Notes: generated from the letters alone by a model not told the origin. Counted from the first letter of the stretch, positions 46,329-57,010 are shown. The stretch is DNA of 64,000 bases from Pyrenochaeta sp. MPI-SDFR-AT-0127 (GCA_020747015.1 JAGTJM010000039.1:186001-250000), one strand, 5' to 3'. Numbers and translations: made by a program.

Positions 46329-47120
46329 ATGACAGACATCTCTTCATCCTCCAGCATGCCAAAGACGACGCTGTGGATCTGGCCCACTGGCTTCTTTCCC
46401 CGCCGCGTACTATACTATTTTTACGCGAAGGGAATTTCTACATCAACCCTTCGAGAGCACAATATACATCTTATACCAGTCACACTAGAGCTGCCGATTG
46501 GGCTCATCGCCATGCCCGGATACGAAACACGGCCCGCCGACAGCTCGCTCCCAACTCTACGCATCCAATATACAGACGGACGCGAATACTGGATCAAGGA
46601 GACGATGGCAATTTTAGAATATTTTGAAGAAGTGTTTCCCGCGAGCGAGAAGTATCCCAGCCTCCTCGGCTCCACCATCGAGCAGCGGGCGCGTACACGA
46701 GATATTCAAAGCTTGTTATCGGAGACTTCGCACTGGAACCTTATTTCGCTGATGCACTCGAATAACTCGATAAAATTCTGGGCTGGTGTCGCAGACGATG
46801 AAAAGAGCCCTGCTGCGGCTGCCAATGCACAGACACGGTTTCACGCTCTGCTTTCGAGGCTGGAGACCTGGGTTAGCGCGGATATCCTCGAAAAGCAGAC
46901 TAAGAGTCTCAGTGGTGAAGGTGGAGATGTAACGCTTGCAGACATCATGCTCATGGCACAGATTGAATACGGAGAGATGATGTTCGGCATGGATTTTGTT
47001 GAGGAGCATGGTGTTCTGAGGATTTGGTACGAGAAAGCGAAGAAGGAGCAATGGTATGTGAGTACCGAAACACTGAAGAGCGTGGAGAAGGGAGAGGGCT
47101 GGGAAAGTGTGCTTCGGTAG
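46329..47120 (+). CDS. Glutathione S-transferase-like protein
   Basis: Thioredoxin-fold plus helical-domain protein of 263 residues in one exon; start at ATG 46329 (MTDISSSSS) rather than the upstream in-frame TTG. The N-terminal domain (about 12-105) reads TLWIWPTGFFPRRVLYYFYAKG, then LPTLRIQYTDGREYWIKETMAILEYFEE, where KETMAI is the glutathione-contacting SNAIL/TRAIL-type element. The C-terminal all-helical domain contains VTLADIMLMAQIEY, the N-capping Asp motif that stabilises GST folds. The lack of an obvious catalytic Ser, Tyr or Cys near the first strand points to a fungal GST with non-standard chemistry. It probably acts in detoxification, in keeping with the catalase next door. Confidence 0.88.
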   Translation: MTDISSSSSMPKTTLWIWPTGFFPRRVLYYFYAKGISTSTLREHNIHLIPVTLELPIGLIAMPGYETRPADSSLPTLRIQYTDGREYWIKETMAILEYFEEVFPASEKYPSLLGSTIEQRARTRDIQSLLSETSHWNLISLMHSNNSIKFWAGVADDEKSPAAAANAQTRFHALLSRLETWVSADILEKQTKSLSGEGGDVTLADIMLMAQIEYGEMMFGMDFVEEHGVLRIWYEKAKKEQWYVSTETLKSVEKGEGWESVLR

Positions 47121-47346
47121 TAGTTGGAGAGAATATGGTAAATGGAGGCAATCGTTATGTCCATTAGTCGTTAAACTGAATAACTTGTCAGGGAAGGGCG
47201 CAAACTGTGAGCTTTTTGCTGAAGAAAGTAGGTAGACCTAGCAAATATAGATATCGCTTTACGCAGCTTACGTGAACGACCTTTCGACGCCAACATCATG
47301 TTACAGCATAAGGCGTGAGAATATCATATCGTGATCATTTTTGGTA

Positions 47347-48288
47347 TCATCTTCTGTCTGCCGGTGATTCCAAGACAGCGCCATGAGCCGGCATCTCTGC
47401 TGTCATACCTTGGGTCGGAAGCTCGTATGGCTGTAAGCCCGGCAATTCGTGTCGTTGAACATAGGGATCTATCTCTACAGGTCCAGGAGCGCCGTCCTTT
47501 CCATGTAGGTTGTTACCAGGACTTGAAGTTGCGTTTTTGCGTCTCTTATGCCATTGGAAGAAGAATACAATCGCTGCGACGAGAAAACAACCGCCGATTG
47601 CGCCACCCACACCTGCGCCAACCCTTATGGCGTTGTTATCGCTTTGCTGTGCAGGTGGAGCAGCTGTCGATGTAGTGCTAGAGGTCGATTCGAACCGGCT
47701 TGTTGACGAGATCGCCTGTGAAGCTACTCCCCTGGTCCGAGAAGCGACTATTGATACTTGCGTGACTGCCAAAGAGGCCGCCCGGGATGCAGTCGTACTC
47801 GCCAACGCGCCCACAGAAGGGCCGACTGACGCAGCAGCCAACGTGAACACGGCGGTTTCCGTACTGCAACATCTCGTGCCCTCCGCTGCGCTCTCACAGC
47901 AATACTCTGCCACTTTTCCATACCCTTGCGCGCCGCCACACGCCCAGACCTGCACGCCTCCAGCCCTAAAATCGTATACTGAACTATTTGTAGGCGTGTC
48001 CTGGTTCAACTGACATCGTTGTGGACACGATAGGCTCGCCCAGCTTGGATCCGTGCATGTACCACGCGCATAGCTGATGCCGCTGTCGCTACTTGTTGAA
48101 TCGAGGGCGCAGAGACCGTTGGAGAGACAAGCTGATCGAGTTCCGCAGCATTGCGTTACTTCTGCGTTCGCGTCGCAGGGTACGTCAGAGCTGGTGGAGC
48201 CGTTGGGGTAATAACATATGTTGCCTGCGAAGGAGGTGGTCGTTAACAGCGCTAATGACAGCAGGAAGGAGAAGAATGTCTTGGGCAT
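47347..48288 (-). CDS. Cys-rich single-pass membrane glycoprotein
   Basis: Intronless 313-residue type I membrane protein. Signal peptide MPKTFFSFLLSLALLTTTSFA; a Cys-rich ectodomain (about 22-140) with CYYPNGSTSSDVPCD, QCCGTRSACLSNGLC, YARGTCTDPSW, LSCPQRCQL and EYCCESAAEGTRCC; a Ser/Thr/Ala-rich mucin-like stalk; one transmembrane helix near residues 226-246 (VGGAIGGCFLVAAIVFFF); and a short basic then Pro-rich cytosolic tail (WHKRRKN). This architecture is common in ascomycete cell-surface proteins of unclear function, possibly wall sensors. The upstream region contains a 19-bp tandem repeat. Function is not assigned. Confidence 0.75.
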   Translation of the reverse strand: MPKTFFSFLLSLALLTTTSFAGNICYYPNGSTSSDVPCDANAEVTQCCGTRSACLSNGLCALDSTSSDSGISYARGTCTDPSWASLSCPQRCQLNQDTPTNSSVYDFRAGGVQVWACGGAQGYGKVAEYCCESAAEGTRCCSTETAVFTLAAASVGPSVGALASTTASRAASLAVTQVSIVASRTRGVASQAISSTSRFESTSSTTSTAAPPAQQSDNNAIRVGAGVGGAIGGCFLVAAIVFFFQWHKRRKNATSSPGNNLHGKDGAPGPVEIDPYVQRHELPGLQPYELPTQGMTAEMPAHGAVLESPADRR

Positions 48289-48757
48289 AGCTCATACGAA
48301 CTGCCTGTAGCTCAGGAGTACGGCGAGTTGAAGTAAAGGAGTGTCATCTTTGCCATAGCCTTCAACTGCATTTAGGCGCTCCGTTCGCAGGAGTGTCGCA
48401 ACCTTGTCACCTTTGGCCCCCAATGTCTTGCTTTTGGCCCCCATACTTCAAGTACACCTTTGTTGACTATACGCGCAAACATAACAATCCGGAGATCGTA
48501 GATAATGGCGATAGATGACGCCGCCCTGGTATCCAGCTGTCAAGACCTATGTCAACCGTCAAGACCTATTTCAACCGTCAAGACCTCTGTCAGCTGTCAA
48601 ATACCCAGCATTTCCATCATAAAGATAATGAAGCAGAACGGAAAAGGTAGTAACGAGTAGACAAGACTTCTGATATTGTGTATAGATTTATTAATGAACC
48701 GAGGTCGCAATGATCATATCCTAATTAAACGCCAAATACCATGACAGCATACGAAGC
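48289..48757. other. Upstream region of the Cys-rich membrane protein, with tandem repeat
   Basis: 469 bp between the start of the Cys-rich gene and the 3' end of the CPV-repeat gene on the same strand. It carries a short tandem array described separately. Confidence 0.45.
48538..48594. repeat. 19-bp tandem repeat, three copies
   Basis: Three imperfect units of about 19 bp, each containing GTCAAGACCT, run head to tail (48538-48556, 48557-48575, 48576-48594), followed by a partial fourth TGTCAAA. Units differ at one to four positions. They lie about 250 bp upstream of the Cys-rich membrane protein start. Confidence 0.75.
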
Positions 48758-49244
48758 TCATGCAACAGCCTGCTTCTGCCCTGTGACCGGGCAAACCGCT
48801 CCGTCCGCCGCAGCCTCGACGCTTGGATGTGTCACAACCTTGTCCTTATGGTGTCCCACCGTCGCCTTTGTTACTGGGCAGACGTCTTCTGCACTCGCTT
48901 TGAGCATATCTGGATGATCAGGAGGCAGGACCGTTGTCGCAGTGCCGACCACCGGGCAAAGGGCGTCGTCCATCTCCTGTGCCTTGGGCTCGTTGACGGC
49001 GGACTTGAGAACGGGGCAGGATGTTGCGGTGGTGCTGTTGGTCGGGACGGACGGATGCTTGTGGAGGTTGTGATGGTGGTCAGTTGTTGCTCCTACCACC
49101 GGGCACTGTGAAGGTCATTAGTATGAGCGGGCTGAGTGAATAATAGTAAGCGGTACTCACGGTTTGGCCATCCTTGGAGAGGTCAACCGAAGGGTGGTTT
49201 GGGGGGAGGACATCGTTTGTTGTTCCAATTACTGGGCAAGACAT
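48758..49244 (-). CDS. Small CPV-repeat protein, six Cys-Pro motifs (possible haem-binding)
   Basis: Hydrophilic protein of 143 residues with no signal peptide or transmembrane helix. Exons 49244-49161 and 49105-48758 are joined by a 55-bp intron. It is built of six imperfect repeats, each opening with CPV: Cys 3, 29, 58, 78, 104 and 133, and these are the only cysteines in the protein. Four repeats continue with a HP element (LPPNHPSV, HKHPSV, LPPDHPDM, VTHPSV). Cys-Pro dipeptides with a downstream His are the form taken by haem regulatory motifs, so a haem- or metal-responsive role is conceivable. A thiol or redox scaffold is the alternative. I recognise no named family. The GST-like and catalase genes lie within about 5 kb. 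Confidence 0.75.
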
Positions 49245-49766
49245 GATAGCAATGTTCGTGCTCGAAGACTGGGTTGTTGTTGTTTTGAGCAAGAGTGCAG
49301 AACGGAGGAAGACGAGAGGGGTAATTTGAGTAGTCTAGTGGCGCAGATAGCCTTAATTGAAACCGTAGGCTACAATTGCTGTGCTTATAGCCGTTTTCAG
49401 CCATTCCCCAGATTTGCAAGGATGCCGATGGTTCGACGTCATTGTCAGCGTTATCAAGCGAGCCGTGATTGGTCAACCCCAACATTCACATCAGGCGACC
49501 GACTTCAAAACAGCGCGATCTTTGTCGCTACAAGTCCGGCATGATCTCCGAGGGTCTTTCTTCGCTGAGTGGACCTGACGGCAATGGTTGCAGATCAAAA
49601 TCATTGGCAACACCATCTAACTTAGCATCTCACAATATGCACAAATGCTAGTAACACCTGTGCACCTACACGCACCACGGATACTCGGTGCGTATCATTG
49701 AATGAATGGATAAGACCATATGCACTCGTGCAGCACAGTGAAACGAGATGCATATAATTCCGAGTG
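49245..49766. other. Intergenic between CPV-repeat gene and dynamin fragment
   Basis: 522 bp with no supported gene; promoter side of the CPV-repeat gene. Confidence 0.4.
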
Positions 49767-50033
49767 TATCGTGGGCGACCAGTCTAGCGCAAAGTCGTCC
49801 TTTTTAGAAGGCCTCGCCGGACTGTCGTTTCCAATCGCTGGCGATCTTTGCACCCGCTTTGCAACACAGATTGTCTTATGTCGTGCGCCAGAGGTAGAAA
49901 TGAGAATCATAATCATTCCTGGTCCCGATGCGCAGGCAGACGAAGAGGCTTTAGATGCCTTGCTTGGCTTTGAAAGGACACTCGCTGCCGACCAATTTGA
50001 TAGCGAGAGGTTCCAAAGGATCTTTGATGAGGT
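49767..50033 (+). pseudogene. Fragment of a dynamin-family GTPase domain
   Basis: An 89-residue stretch reads as the start of a fungal dynamin-like GTPase domain: VGDQSSAKSSFLEGLAGLSFP, then DLCTRFATQIVL, then MRIIIIPGPDAQ and FERTLAADQFDSERFQRIFDE. The P-loop has Ala where dynamins have the essential Gly (GDQSSGKSS becomes GDQSSAKSS). There is no plausible N-terminus, and the switch II DTPG, stalk and GED regions do not follow. I read it as a decayed partial copy rather than a working gene. The ATG at 49720 belongs to a non-homologous extension. Confidence 0.65.
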
Positions 50034-51100
50034 AGGTACCAACTGAATGGTCCATGGAACTATTACTAAAACACAGGTGACTCATACCATGAATGCTGTA
50101 CAAGACAATAGAATGGACAGAGTGTGTCGTCGCATCGCCTTTCGACCAAACTACAACAGATGCAAGTTTCAACACTTCGACACGAGCAAGACTTGAAGTC
50201 TGAATATTATGGCACTACCTCTGGAACTCAACTCATCTGAACGGCAGGTTCAAGGGCCTAGGATGGTTCAAGAAGTATTTGTTTTCTATTCACTTGGAGC
50301 ACACAACACCAGAATTCGGCAAGCCATTTCTCCGTACTGTCTCAAGCCCACGCATTCGCAAGACCGCCCATTCTCAAGCTTGCCCGGACAGGTTCCAGAA
50401 ATGTCGTCAGAAAATCAATCTAGTCTGGTAGTCGTGCCCCTGTATCAAGCCATATAACTATTTGCCAGCCTCCAGAATTACCCCATACATTCACCACCCT
50501 CTTCCATGTACTATAGAAATCCATCATGCTTTCCAATCGTGTCAATCTCGCATACAATGTAATCAACCACGAGTTTGCTCAGGTCGTCCTGATTCCCTCC
50601 ATCGATGATGTCTCCAATTCGCTTTGCGTGCAATGTGAAATTCAAGAGTGTCTTATGCAACTTGCTGAGGGTTGGCGCTTTGAGTGGTGCTCTCAGACGG
50701 ACATGCGCAAAACATTAGAGTCGTACATACGCGAGCATAATTGACGTGACGTTTTGGTTTACGGAACTGTTGGGTCTAGGTTCGAAGTGCTGCAGGATCA
50801 GAGCTTTGAGGCCCTCTTTAATTGAATAGCTTCGGTTGTTGAATTGAGTCCTCAGTGGGATCCTTGAGATGGGCTTTACCTCAGGTTGAGGCTGGGAAAC
50901 TGCTCCAAACAGATGCCTCGCGTACTGGACTTTGTGGGAGTGAGTGTCGCCGTCTCAGGCTCCGGTCAGATTACGTAAGAGGACTTTAGCATTGCCTACG
51001 CATCTATCAAATCAAACACTCTAGCAGCTAGCTCTACTTAGGCCCTCACTACTATGTAGAATAGCATTAACACTGTCTTATAATGAAATCTCGCCTCCGT
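50034..51100. other. Intergenic after the dynamin fragment
   Basis: About 1.1 kb. A 72-codon frame at 50526-50744 has no recognisable domain; nothing else is seen. Confidence 0.4.
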
Positions 51101-52417
51101 TCAGTATCCACACCACATTGAATCCATCATATTGTTGAATCGTTCCCAGAGCTCACTATCTGTCCCCTTCACCCCTGTGTTCCATAACTCGTCATTATCC
51201 AATTGATGAATCCAACCCCGCTCTAGCTCCCGTCTCCTCTCACCCCCTTCCTCATTCCAATCGTTAAAGATCTTCCTAAACTTCCTTCTTCTTGCTTCCG
51301 CCTCTTTTGTCAGATTGTTCTTGCGTTCTTCGAAACCATGTTGTAATGCGTGAGGTAGAATCTCAGGTCGTGCCATGAACATGTCAACGCTATGTGCCTC
51401 TGCAGCATGCTGCGTCCACTGTCCAGCTTTGTCGAAGTAGACATCGCATCCAAACGCAGGGCAATGAAATGGCTCAGGATTATCCTTACCGAAACAGTGT
51501 CGATCTAAAGCTTCGATTGCGACAGCCCCAAGGCCTGTTAGTTGCAATTGGATCCTCTCTTGTTTGTGCAACAATCCCTTGAATTCACCAACCGGCCCAT
51601 AAAATCTTTTAGGGGGCATGAGAACGGTCTTGCGCTCGAAGGCAGACGTAGTGGCTTTTCTCCATTCGCCGTCATCTGTGAGACGATAGAGTGATCTATG
51701 CCAATTCTTCGCAACAGGAGGCGCAGTCCGTTTTCCGCCACCAGAGCTCACCTCCACGAGTACGAAAACCGCAATCTCGAGATTAATTGGGCATGTCTCG
51801 ACAAGTACCTTTAGAGAACAGGGAAAAGACTCATCGTTTTGATATCGAATGGTCAGCGATTCCCAATTCTTGTTGACCACTACCCTTTTTGCGCGAGGAA
51901 ATCTCATTCGAAAGATCCTCCAAAACTCTCGGGCCTTTTCGTAATCAAGCTCTAATACATGATCTCGAATAGGAGCTATCTTATCATCAGAGCGCAAGTC
52001 GTACTCGATCTCCACATTTTGCACGTAAGCCATGAAGGACAGATCGTAGCATGTATAGCCTGAGTGCCCACCTCCAAAGAGCCAGTGGGCCTCGACGAGA
52101 TAGTATGTATCCGGGTCGGACCAAAATCGTTTTGCAGCTTCGATGCGAAGCATGGATGTGTGCATCATCTGATAGAGCGTAGGCGCAGAACAGAAATCCA
52201 GGACGCGGAGTTGAAGCTCTGTGGAAAGCTGGCTGAAGCGTGATAACAGGGCGGCTTGCGATGAAGCACAAGGTGGATCATCTTCATCCGTGATGTATAA
52301 GTGGAATGGAATGCGCCCTTCGCCGTCGATTGTCATGTGGAGGTCCCAGTTCAGTGGCTTCGTCCATGGAGGCTTCGATAGCGCGGCGAGTAGATTGCAG
52401 ACACCTTGCACCCACAT
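51101..52417 (-). CDS. F-box/C2H2-like hypothetical protein, 438 aa
   Basis: Single exon. Residues about 55-90 (LSRFSQLSTELQLRVLDFCSAPTLYQMMHTS) resemble a fungal F-box-like segment, which would link the protein to SCF ubiquitin ligases. Near residue 318 one C2H2-like finger occurs: FHCPAFGCDVYFDKAGQWTQ followed by HAAEAH, giving C-x4-C and H-x4-H spacing. A highly charged C-terminal region (KEAEARRRKFRKIF, GGERRRELERGW) precedes the end. This family of F-box-like proteins with a late zinc finger is widespread but uncharacterised in Dothideomycetes and relatives, as far as I recall. No closer function can be stated. Confidence 0.65.
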   Translation of the reverse strand: MWVQGVCNLLAALSKPPWTKPLNWDLHMTIDGEGRIPFHLYITDEDDPPCASSQAALLSRFSQLSTELQLRVLDFCSAPTLYQMMHTSMLRIEAAKRFWSDPDTYYLVEAHWLFGGGHSGYTCYDLSFMAYVQNVEIEYDLRSDDKIAPIRDHVLELDYEKAREFWRIFRMRFPRAKRVVVNKNWESLTIRYQNDESFPCSLKVLVETCPINLEIAVFVLVEVSSGGGKRTAPPVAKNWHRSLYRLTDDGEWRKATTSAFERKTVLMPPKRFYGPVGEFKGLLHKQERIQLQLTGLGAVAIEALDRHCFGKDNPEPFHCPAFGCDVYFDKAGQWTQHAAEAHSVDMFMARPEILPHALQHGFEERKNNLTKEAEARRRKFRKIFNDWNEEGGERRRELERGWIHQLDNDELWNTGVKGTDSELWERFNNMMDSMWCGY

Positions 52418-53051
52418 TTTAGGCTTGTGATTGAGAGGTCCAGTGGACGCTCATAGTAAGGTCTTGCACTTCTCTTATACGATGCTCGTGTTCGGGGTGA
52501 AAGTGTCACGGCCATCGTTGACAGTGCGCCAAGAATGACAGTGCATGTACAACAGGCAGCCGTGGCACAGCAACACGAGGCTGCGGCGTCCGCCTCCTTG
52601 ATGACTTTGATCCGCTCCGTACCTCAAAACCCGTGGCCACAGTCCACCGTTGCACTACCTATTCATCCCCGAGGCTTCCTCGCCAGAGTCGCCTTGCCAT
52701 CGCCTCACACGTCACGTTCTCACTTGGAGAAACGCGCGTTCCAACGTGCTTTGCTCTCATGTCTAAAATACCTAAGGGTAAGGATTAGGCTTTCGATGAC
52801 TCCAATAAGACATGTGTCGCAGAAGAAAAGAACAGTTCGCATCACGAGAACACACTTTGCAGCGTGTTGCTCCGCCCTGTAGCTGTGCCAATATCGCGAA
52901 TTTTGGCGCTCACGCTCAGTATCATATCTGTGCAAGATTCGTGTCAAACAAGTTCGGTAAAAGAATGATCTAATCACGCGTCTATGCCTAATTCAACGAG
53001 TGTAGTTATTTCCAATCAAAAACAAAACAAAGGAAAGCTCTTCGCCAGCGC
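52418..53051. other. Intergenic upstream of the F-box/C2H2-like gene
   Basis: 634 bp, promoter side of the gene on the left and 3' flank of the relic on the right. No supported gene. Confidence 0.4.
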
Positions 53052-54119
53052 CTAGTGTTTAGACTTTAGCGAAGGGTCTCCGTACATCTTCTTGTTCAGT
53101 GCTCGAATAGGCGCCGGGGGTACAATATTGAACACACTGTATTGCACATATTCTTTCAAAGTATCTCGAGGAATAAAACATACTCTTGTGCTATCTGCGC
53201 ATAATTTCATCTGAGCCACCTCGGGATTTTGGGGAAGTGGTGGTATGTGAAGCTGCTCTTGGACTACATTATCGATGCCATGTTTGCGCAAGAACAATGC
53301 TACCCATCTGCTCGTTTGCTGTTTCAGACGATCCACCGTTGGAAGGATGATCTGCTCAACAAATCGCTGAAAGGCTGTATCGTTGTTTGGCGCGCACCTA
53401 AAATGCGCAATCAAGACAGATAGCATGGGTTACGAGGACTCTACGTCACTCTCGAGAACCTCTTGTGCCTCAGAAACTGTGAGTGTCTTCTCAGCATGCA
53501 CCCAGTCTGTCTCAGTCAAAGGGTTGCGCTCATTCAAGGTTCCAGCCAAGGGCACGATGGACTTTAGAGTGGCAAAAACATCTTCCAAGCGTACTGACAA
53601 GCTAAAAGGTAGCCTGCTTAGAAGAATCTTTACAATATTGAGCCGTGCGTCAACATGTAACATTTTACGAGAAAAGTGTGACAGTATAGAGAACGCCTGA
53701 TATTCACCAAAGAAGTCGGTGCCATCAAGTAACCGTGCAAGAAGCTTCACGGTCGTGACTTTGACATGTGGCTGATTTGGAGATTGCTCATCATGTCCAC
53801 TTGGCCCTAGACCTAGTTGGACTCTACTATTCTCGCCATCGGCTGCTCCAGAAAAATGTTCCTGCGGCTGCAGTCTACAGAGAATTTGGCCCGCAAATAC
53901 CTCCACAACATGATGAGCCTCGCTTGCGGAAAGCCTACTCAAAAAGCTTGCCTTGTGTAGTCGTCGATGCCAGGAGCTTGCGATTGGCTTGTCAATCATG
54001 GTGCGAATAACTAAATCAGTCGCAAGAGATAGTCTGTCGCCTTCCCCAAGCTGAACAGGAGGAGATACGCAACTTTCTGATAAGTGAGGATGTTTTGTTC
54101 CTATCTTGGTTCTAGGCAA
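53052..54119 (-). pseudogene. HEAT-like fragment of a larger fungal protein, with an in-frame stop
   Basis: Two stretches in the same frame (54119-53433 and 53426-53052) are divided by a TAA at 53430-53432 followed by CCC and ATG. Together they would be about 355 residues. The part KVTTVKLLARLLDGTDFFGEYQ, FSRKMLHVDARLNIVKILLS looks like HEAT/ARM-type helical repeats. LNERNPLTETDWVHAEKTL and the later RFVEQIILPTVDRLKQQTSRWVALFLRKHG, FNIVPPAPIRALNKKM read like the end of a much longer fungal helical-repeat protein. There is no ATG near the N-terminal end and no splice signal around the stop that would remove it. I take it as a truncated, inactivated copy; the family name is not known to me. Confidence 0.55.
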
Positions 54120-54271
54120 ACCAATGTTCTCGCATACAGGGTTTCAGTCTTCGAACTCTTGCGAGGATTGTTACTGGAGAGAGTATATCTGCTTTTCAAG
54201 ATGCAAAGTATACACGCTTTTACTTGTACAACCCAAAGCGAAAATAATGTTATCTCTAGCAATTGTTCGCG

Positions 54272-56328
54272 TCAACCTTTTGTGGCGTACTTAATCTTAA
54301 TCGTCCAGACATACTTATCACCACTAATCACATCATTGGGTAAGTTCACAACCAGATTACCGGCCGCGTTTCTCTCCAACTTAAGTACAGTACCGCTTTG
54401 GCTACCACCAATGACAGTTGTTGTGTCACCTTCCATCCAAGGGATCGGATCTGTAAACACGAGTTGGGATCCAGGTTGCCCGACATGGTGGATATAGAAG
54501 GCGTCTGGCTTGACCGCGTAGCGGTATGGACCAGATTCTTGGGTTACACTCCAGTAGCGAGTTCCAAAGATGCTCTCGCCATGCGAGTGGATCCAAGCAC
54601 CTGCGTCCAAAAGGTTCTTTCGCTGCTGGTCAGGAATGCTGCCGTCATTCTTCGGGCCAATGTTTAGGAGCAGATTCCCATTGTTGACTACGGTGTTGAC
54701 CAAGTCGATGACGATGTCCTCACCCGTCATATAATCACTGTCTTTCGTCATGTAGTTAAATCCAAACGAGAATGGATCGATGCCGCGGTTGCTCTCGAAC
54801 TTTGACGCGGAGAAAGTCAAACCAGCGTACCTGGTGTTTGCGAGAACATTTAGTTTATAGTACACCGAAATAAAACCTGGACGGGGAGCACTAGTTACTT
54901 ACTCTGGAGTATCGAAGTCGCCCCCAATACCGCACCTGTTGTTCCAAGTCACCTGTCGGTTTTGATCGCGCGCCCAGTTGAGCCATGGCGCTAAGACTTC
55001 AGGTGCTTTATTAGGACCTCCAATATCACACCAAAGGATATCCGTCTCGTAGTTGTAGAGGAGGGCCTCCATCTGAGGCACCTGGATGTCTGTAAGAAAA
55101 TCTTCGACTTCGACAAATCCAGTGTATTCGATCGACTGGTTAGTGTACGGATTGGTAGGTGGGCGACCGTAGTAGTTCCCTTGGTAGTTTTGATCCCATC
55201 CATATTTAACATAAGCGGGATTGAACCATTCCGGCATGCTAAAGTAAGTTCCTATACTCGTTGCATTAGCACGATGTGTATCGCGAAGTCGAGATCGGGG
55301 GTGTTCTCACCCCGGCGAAGCTGTGGTTGCTCTTTCTTTGCTACATCAAATAGATCCTTGAGAAAATCCCTTTTGGGCCCATAATGGACTGTAGAACGCC
55401 TACTTATTGACTCTGAATGGTTGAACAGTGCCCAACCATCGTGATGCTCTAGATGGTTTCTTATTAGTGCCTATAATATTTGTCTAAATGCAAGATGAAC
55501 ACGCACTAGTCACGGGCACAAAATACTGCGCACCAGCATCGGCAATCAAATTAACCCAGTCGCGAGGGTCAAAGTTTGTGTCCGTAAAGTTGGACATAAA
55601 GTCATCATAGTTGAAATTTTCGCCGTAGGTCTCGCGATGGTATTGGTATGTTTGACTTCGGAAGTCTGGTTGGGTCATACGAAAGCCGTACCTAATTGGC
55701 GGTGTTAGAGACGTACTACTAAATCCAGCGAGCTGGCATACCATTCTGAATAGTCTTGATTTCGCCCAGGCTTGTTCCCATACCCTGGGGCTGCGTAAAT
55801 CCCCCAATGGATAAAGATTCCATACTTAATCTCATGGAACCAATCAGGATTCCAATGGGATGATAAACTGCTCTCCAATGCATCATAGTCCCCAAAACCA
55901 CAACGGCCGGAGAATACCTGGCTGCTCGTGCGGTTCTGGTGCCATTTTGCAACCACAGTGGCACCGCATGGTGTGCCTGGCGCAATTCCTGCTTTGTTCT
56001 TTACACCTACTTGGACAACTGCGCTTTGGCTTGGTGTGAGACGAATGAGACTGCCTGGAGTCAAAGTCTCAAGTGAATCGGACTCGACACTAACTTGGAG
56101 CGTGTCTTTCCAGGTTAAGTAGTTCGTAGCATCTTTGTTCGTAACAATCAGCTCAACCACCTGTTCAAGGTCACTGCCCTCCAACCACTTTGAGGTTAAA
56201 GTGGCTCCACTGAGGACAAGATCTGGACCCGCACTGTTTTGTCTCTTTGATATGCAGCTAACGCATGGAGTTGCCGCCACCGATACTGCACCAAGTATTC
56301 CAAACAATTGGGCAAGCACGAAGTGCAT
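54272..56328 (-). CDS. Secreted GH29 alpha-L-fucosidase
   Basis: Retaining glycoside hydrolase that removes alpha-L-fucose from glycans outside the cell. Five exons (56328-55742, 55691-55507, 55448-55311, 55251-54903, 54830-54272) join in frame to 605 residues. The leader MHFVLAQLFGILGAVSVAATP is followed by a fungal N-terminal beta domain (about 30-150). The barrel shows WFHEIKYGIFIHWGIYAAPGYGNKP, DAGAQYFVPVTSKHHDGW (the HHDG step is rebuilt over an intron) and the nucleophile in ETDILWCDIGGP (Asp379). NNGNLLLNIGPKNDGSIP and GTRYWSVTQESGPYRY close the barrel, and a C-terminal beta-sandwich follows. The intact reading across four introns shows a functional gene, although the genes on both sides are decayed fragments. 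Confidence 0.93.
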
Positions 56329-57010
56329 GATAAAGACGACACTTTAATATTCTGAAAACTAAGGAGATCTGAACCTTCTGCCCCAGCCAAGTTGGAAGGC
56401 TCACTTTTATAACATTCCGCATCGCTCTTGGTAGACCGCGTATAGCTTCGAACCTTAAGCTTATTGAATTTGCTAACAAGCTCGGGACTGTCCACCTGCA
56501 TAGATCTGCAAACTGTCGGAAGCAGTTTTGTCATTATAAGTCAAATTAATTAATGCTGGACAAATAAACCGCGCCAATAGCTGTCAATATGCGGTAATTT
56601 CTAACTCAAATATAACCTTGGTACAGTCTTTAGTGCGCGCGCACAGGAGTGACCTTCCTAAAGGCGAACAAGCGCTCGTTAGCATCTGGGGTCTTCCTCA
56701 GCTGACAACCTTCCCTGAGCACTTCCCTACTGAAAATTACCCGATGTCCATGGGACGGCGTTATACACGATTCCAAAATGTTAGCGCAATTTTGAATACT
56801 ACGTAACTTAACTAATAGTGAGACACATTCGGCTCTCCCCAAAACGTTACTCGGCCCGTCCTTATCTGATGTATTACTAGTTTAGGAACCTGCCTTTCAT
56901 CGATGCTACTAGGCCTATATCGCGTCGGATACATTGACCATTATAGCAGCTCAATTGGCAGTTTGATCGACAGCTCGATTAACAGCTATCGAGCTATTAA
57001 TGAGGCGATC
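56329..57010. other. Upstream region of the fucosidase gene
   Basis: 682 bp of AT-rich DNA leading into the minisatellite. No gene seen. Confidence 0.4.

Noticed and set aside
47510..48013. 167-codon frame antisense to the Cys-rich membrane protein
   Set aside because: The opposite strand has signal peptide, Cys-rich domain and membrane helix; this frame has none.
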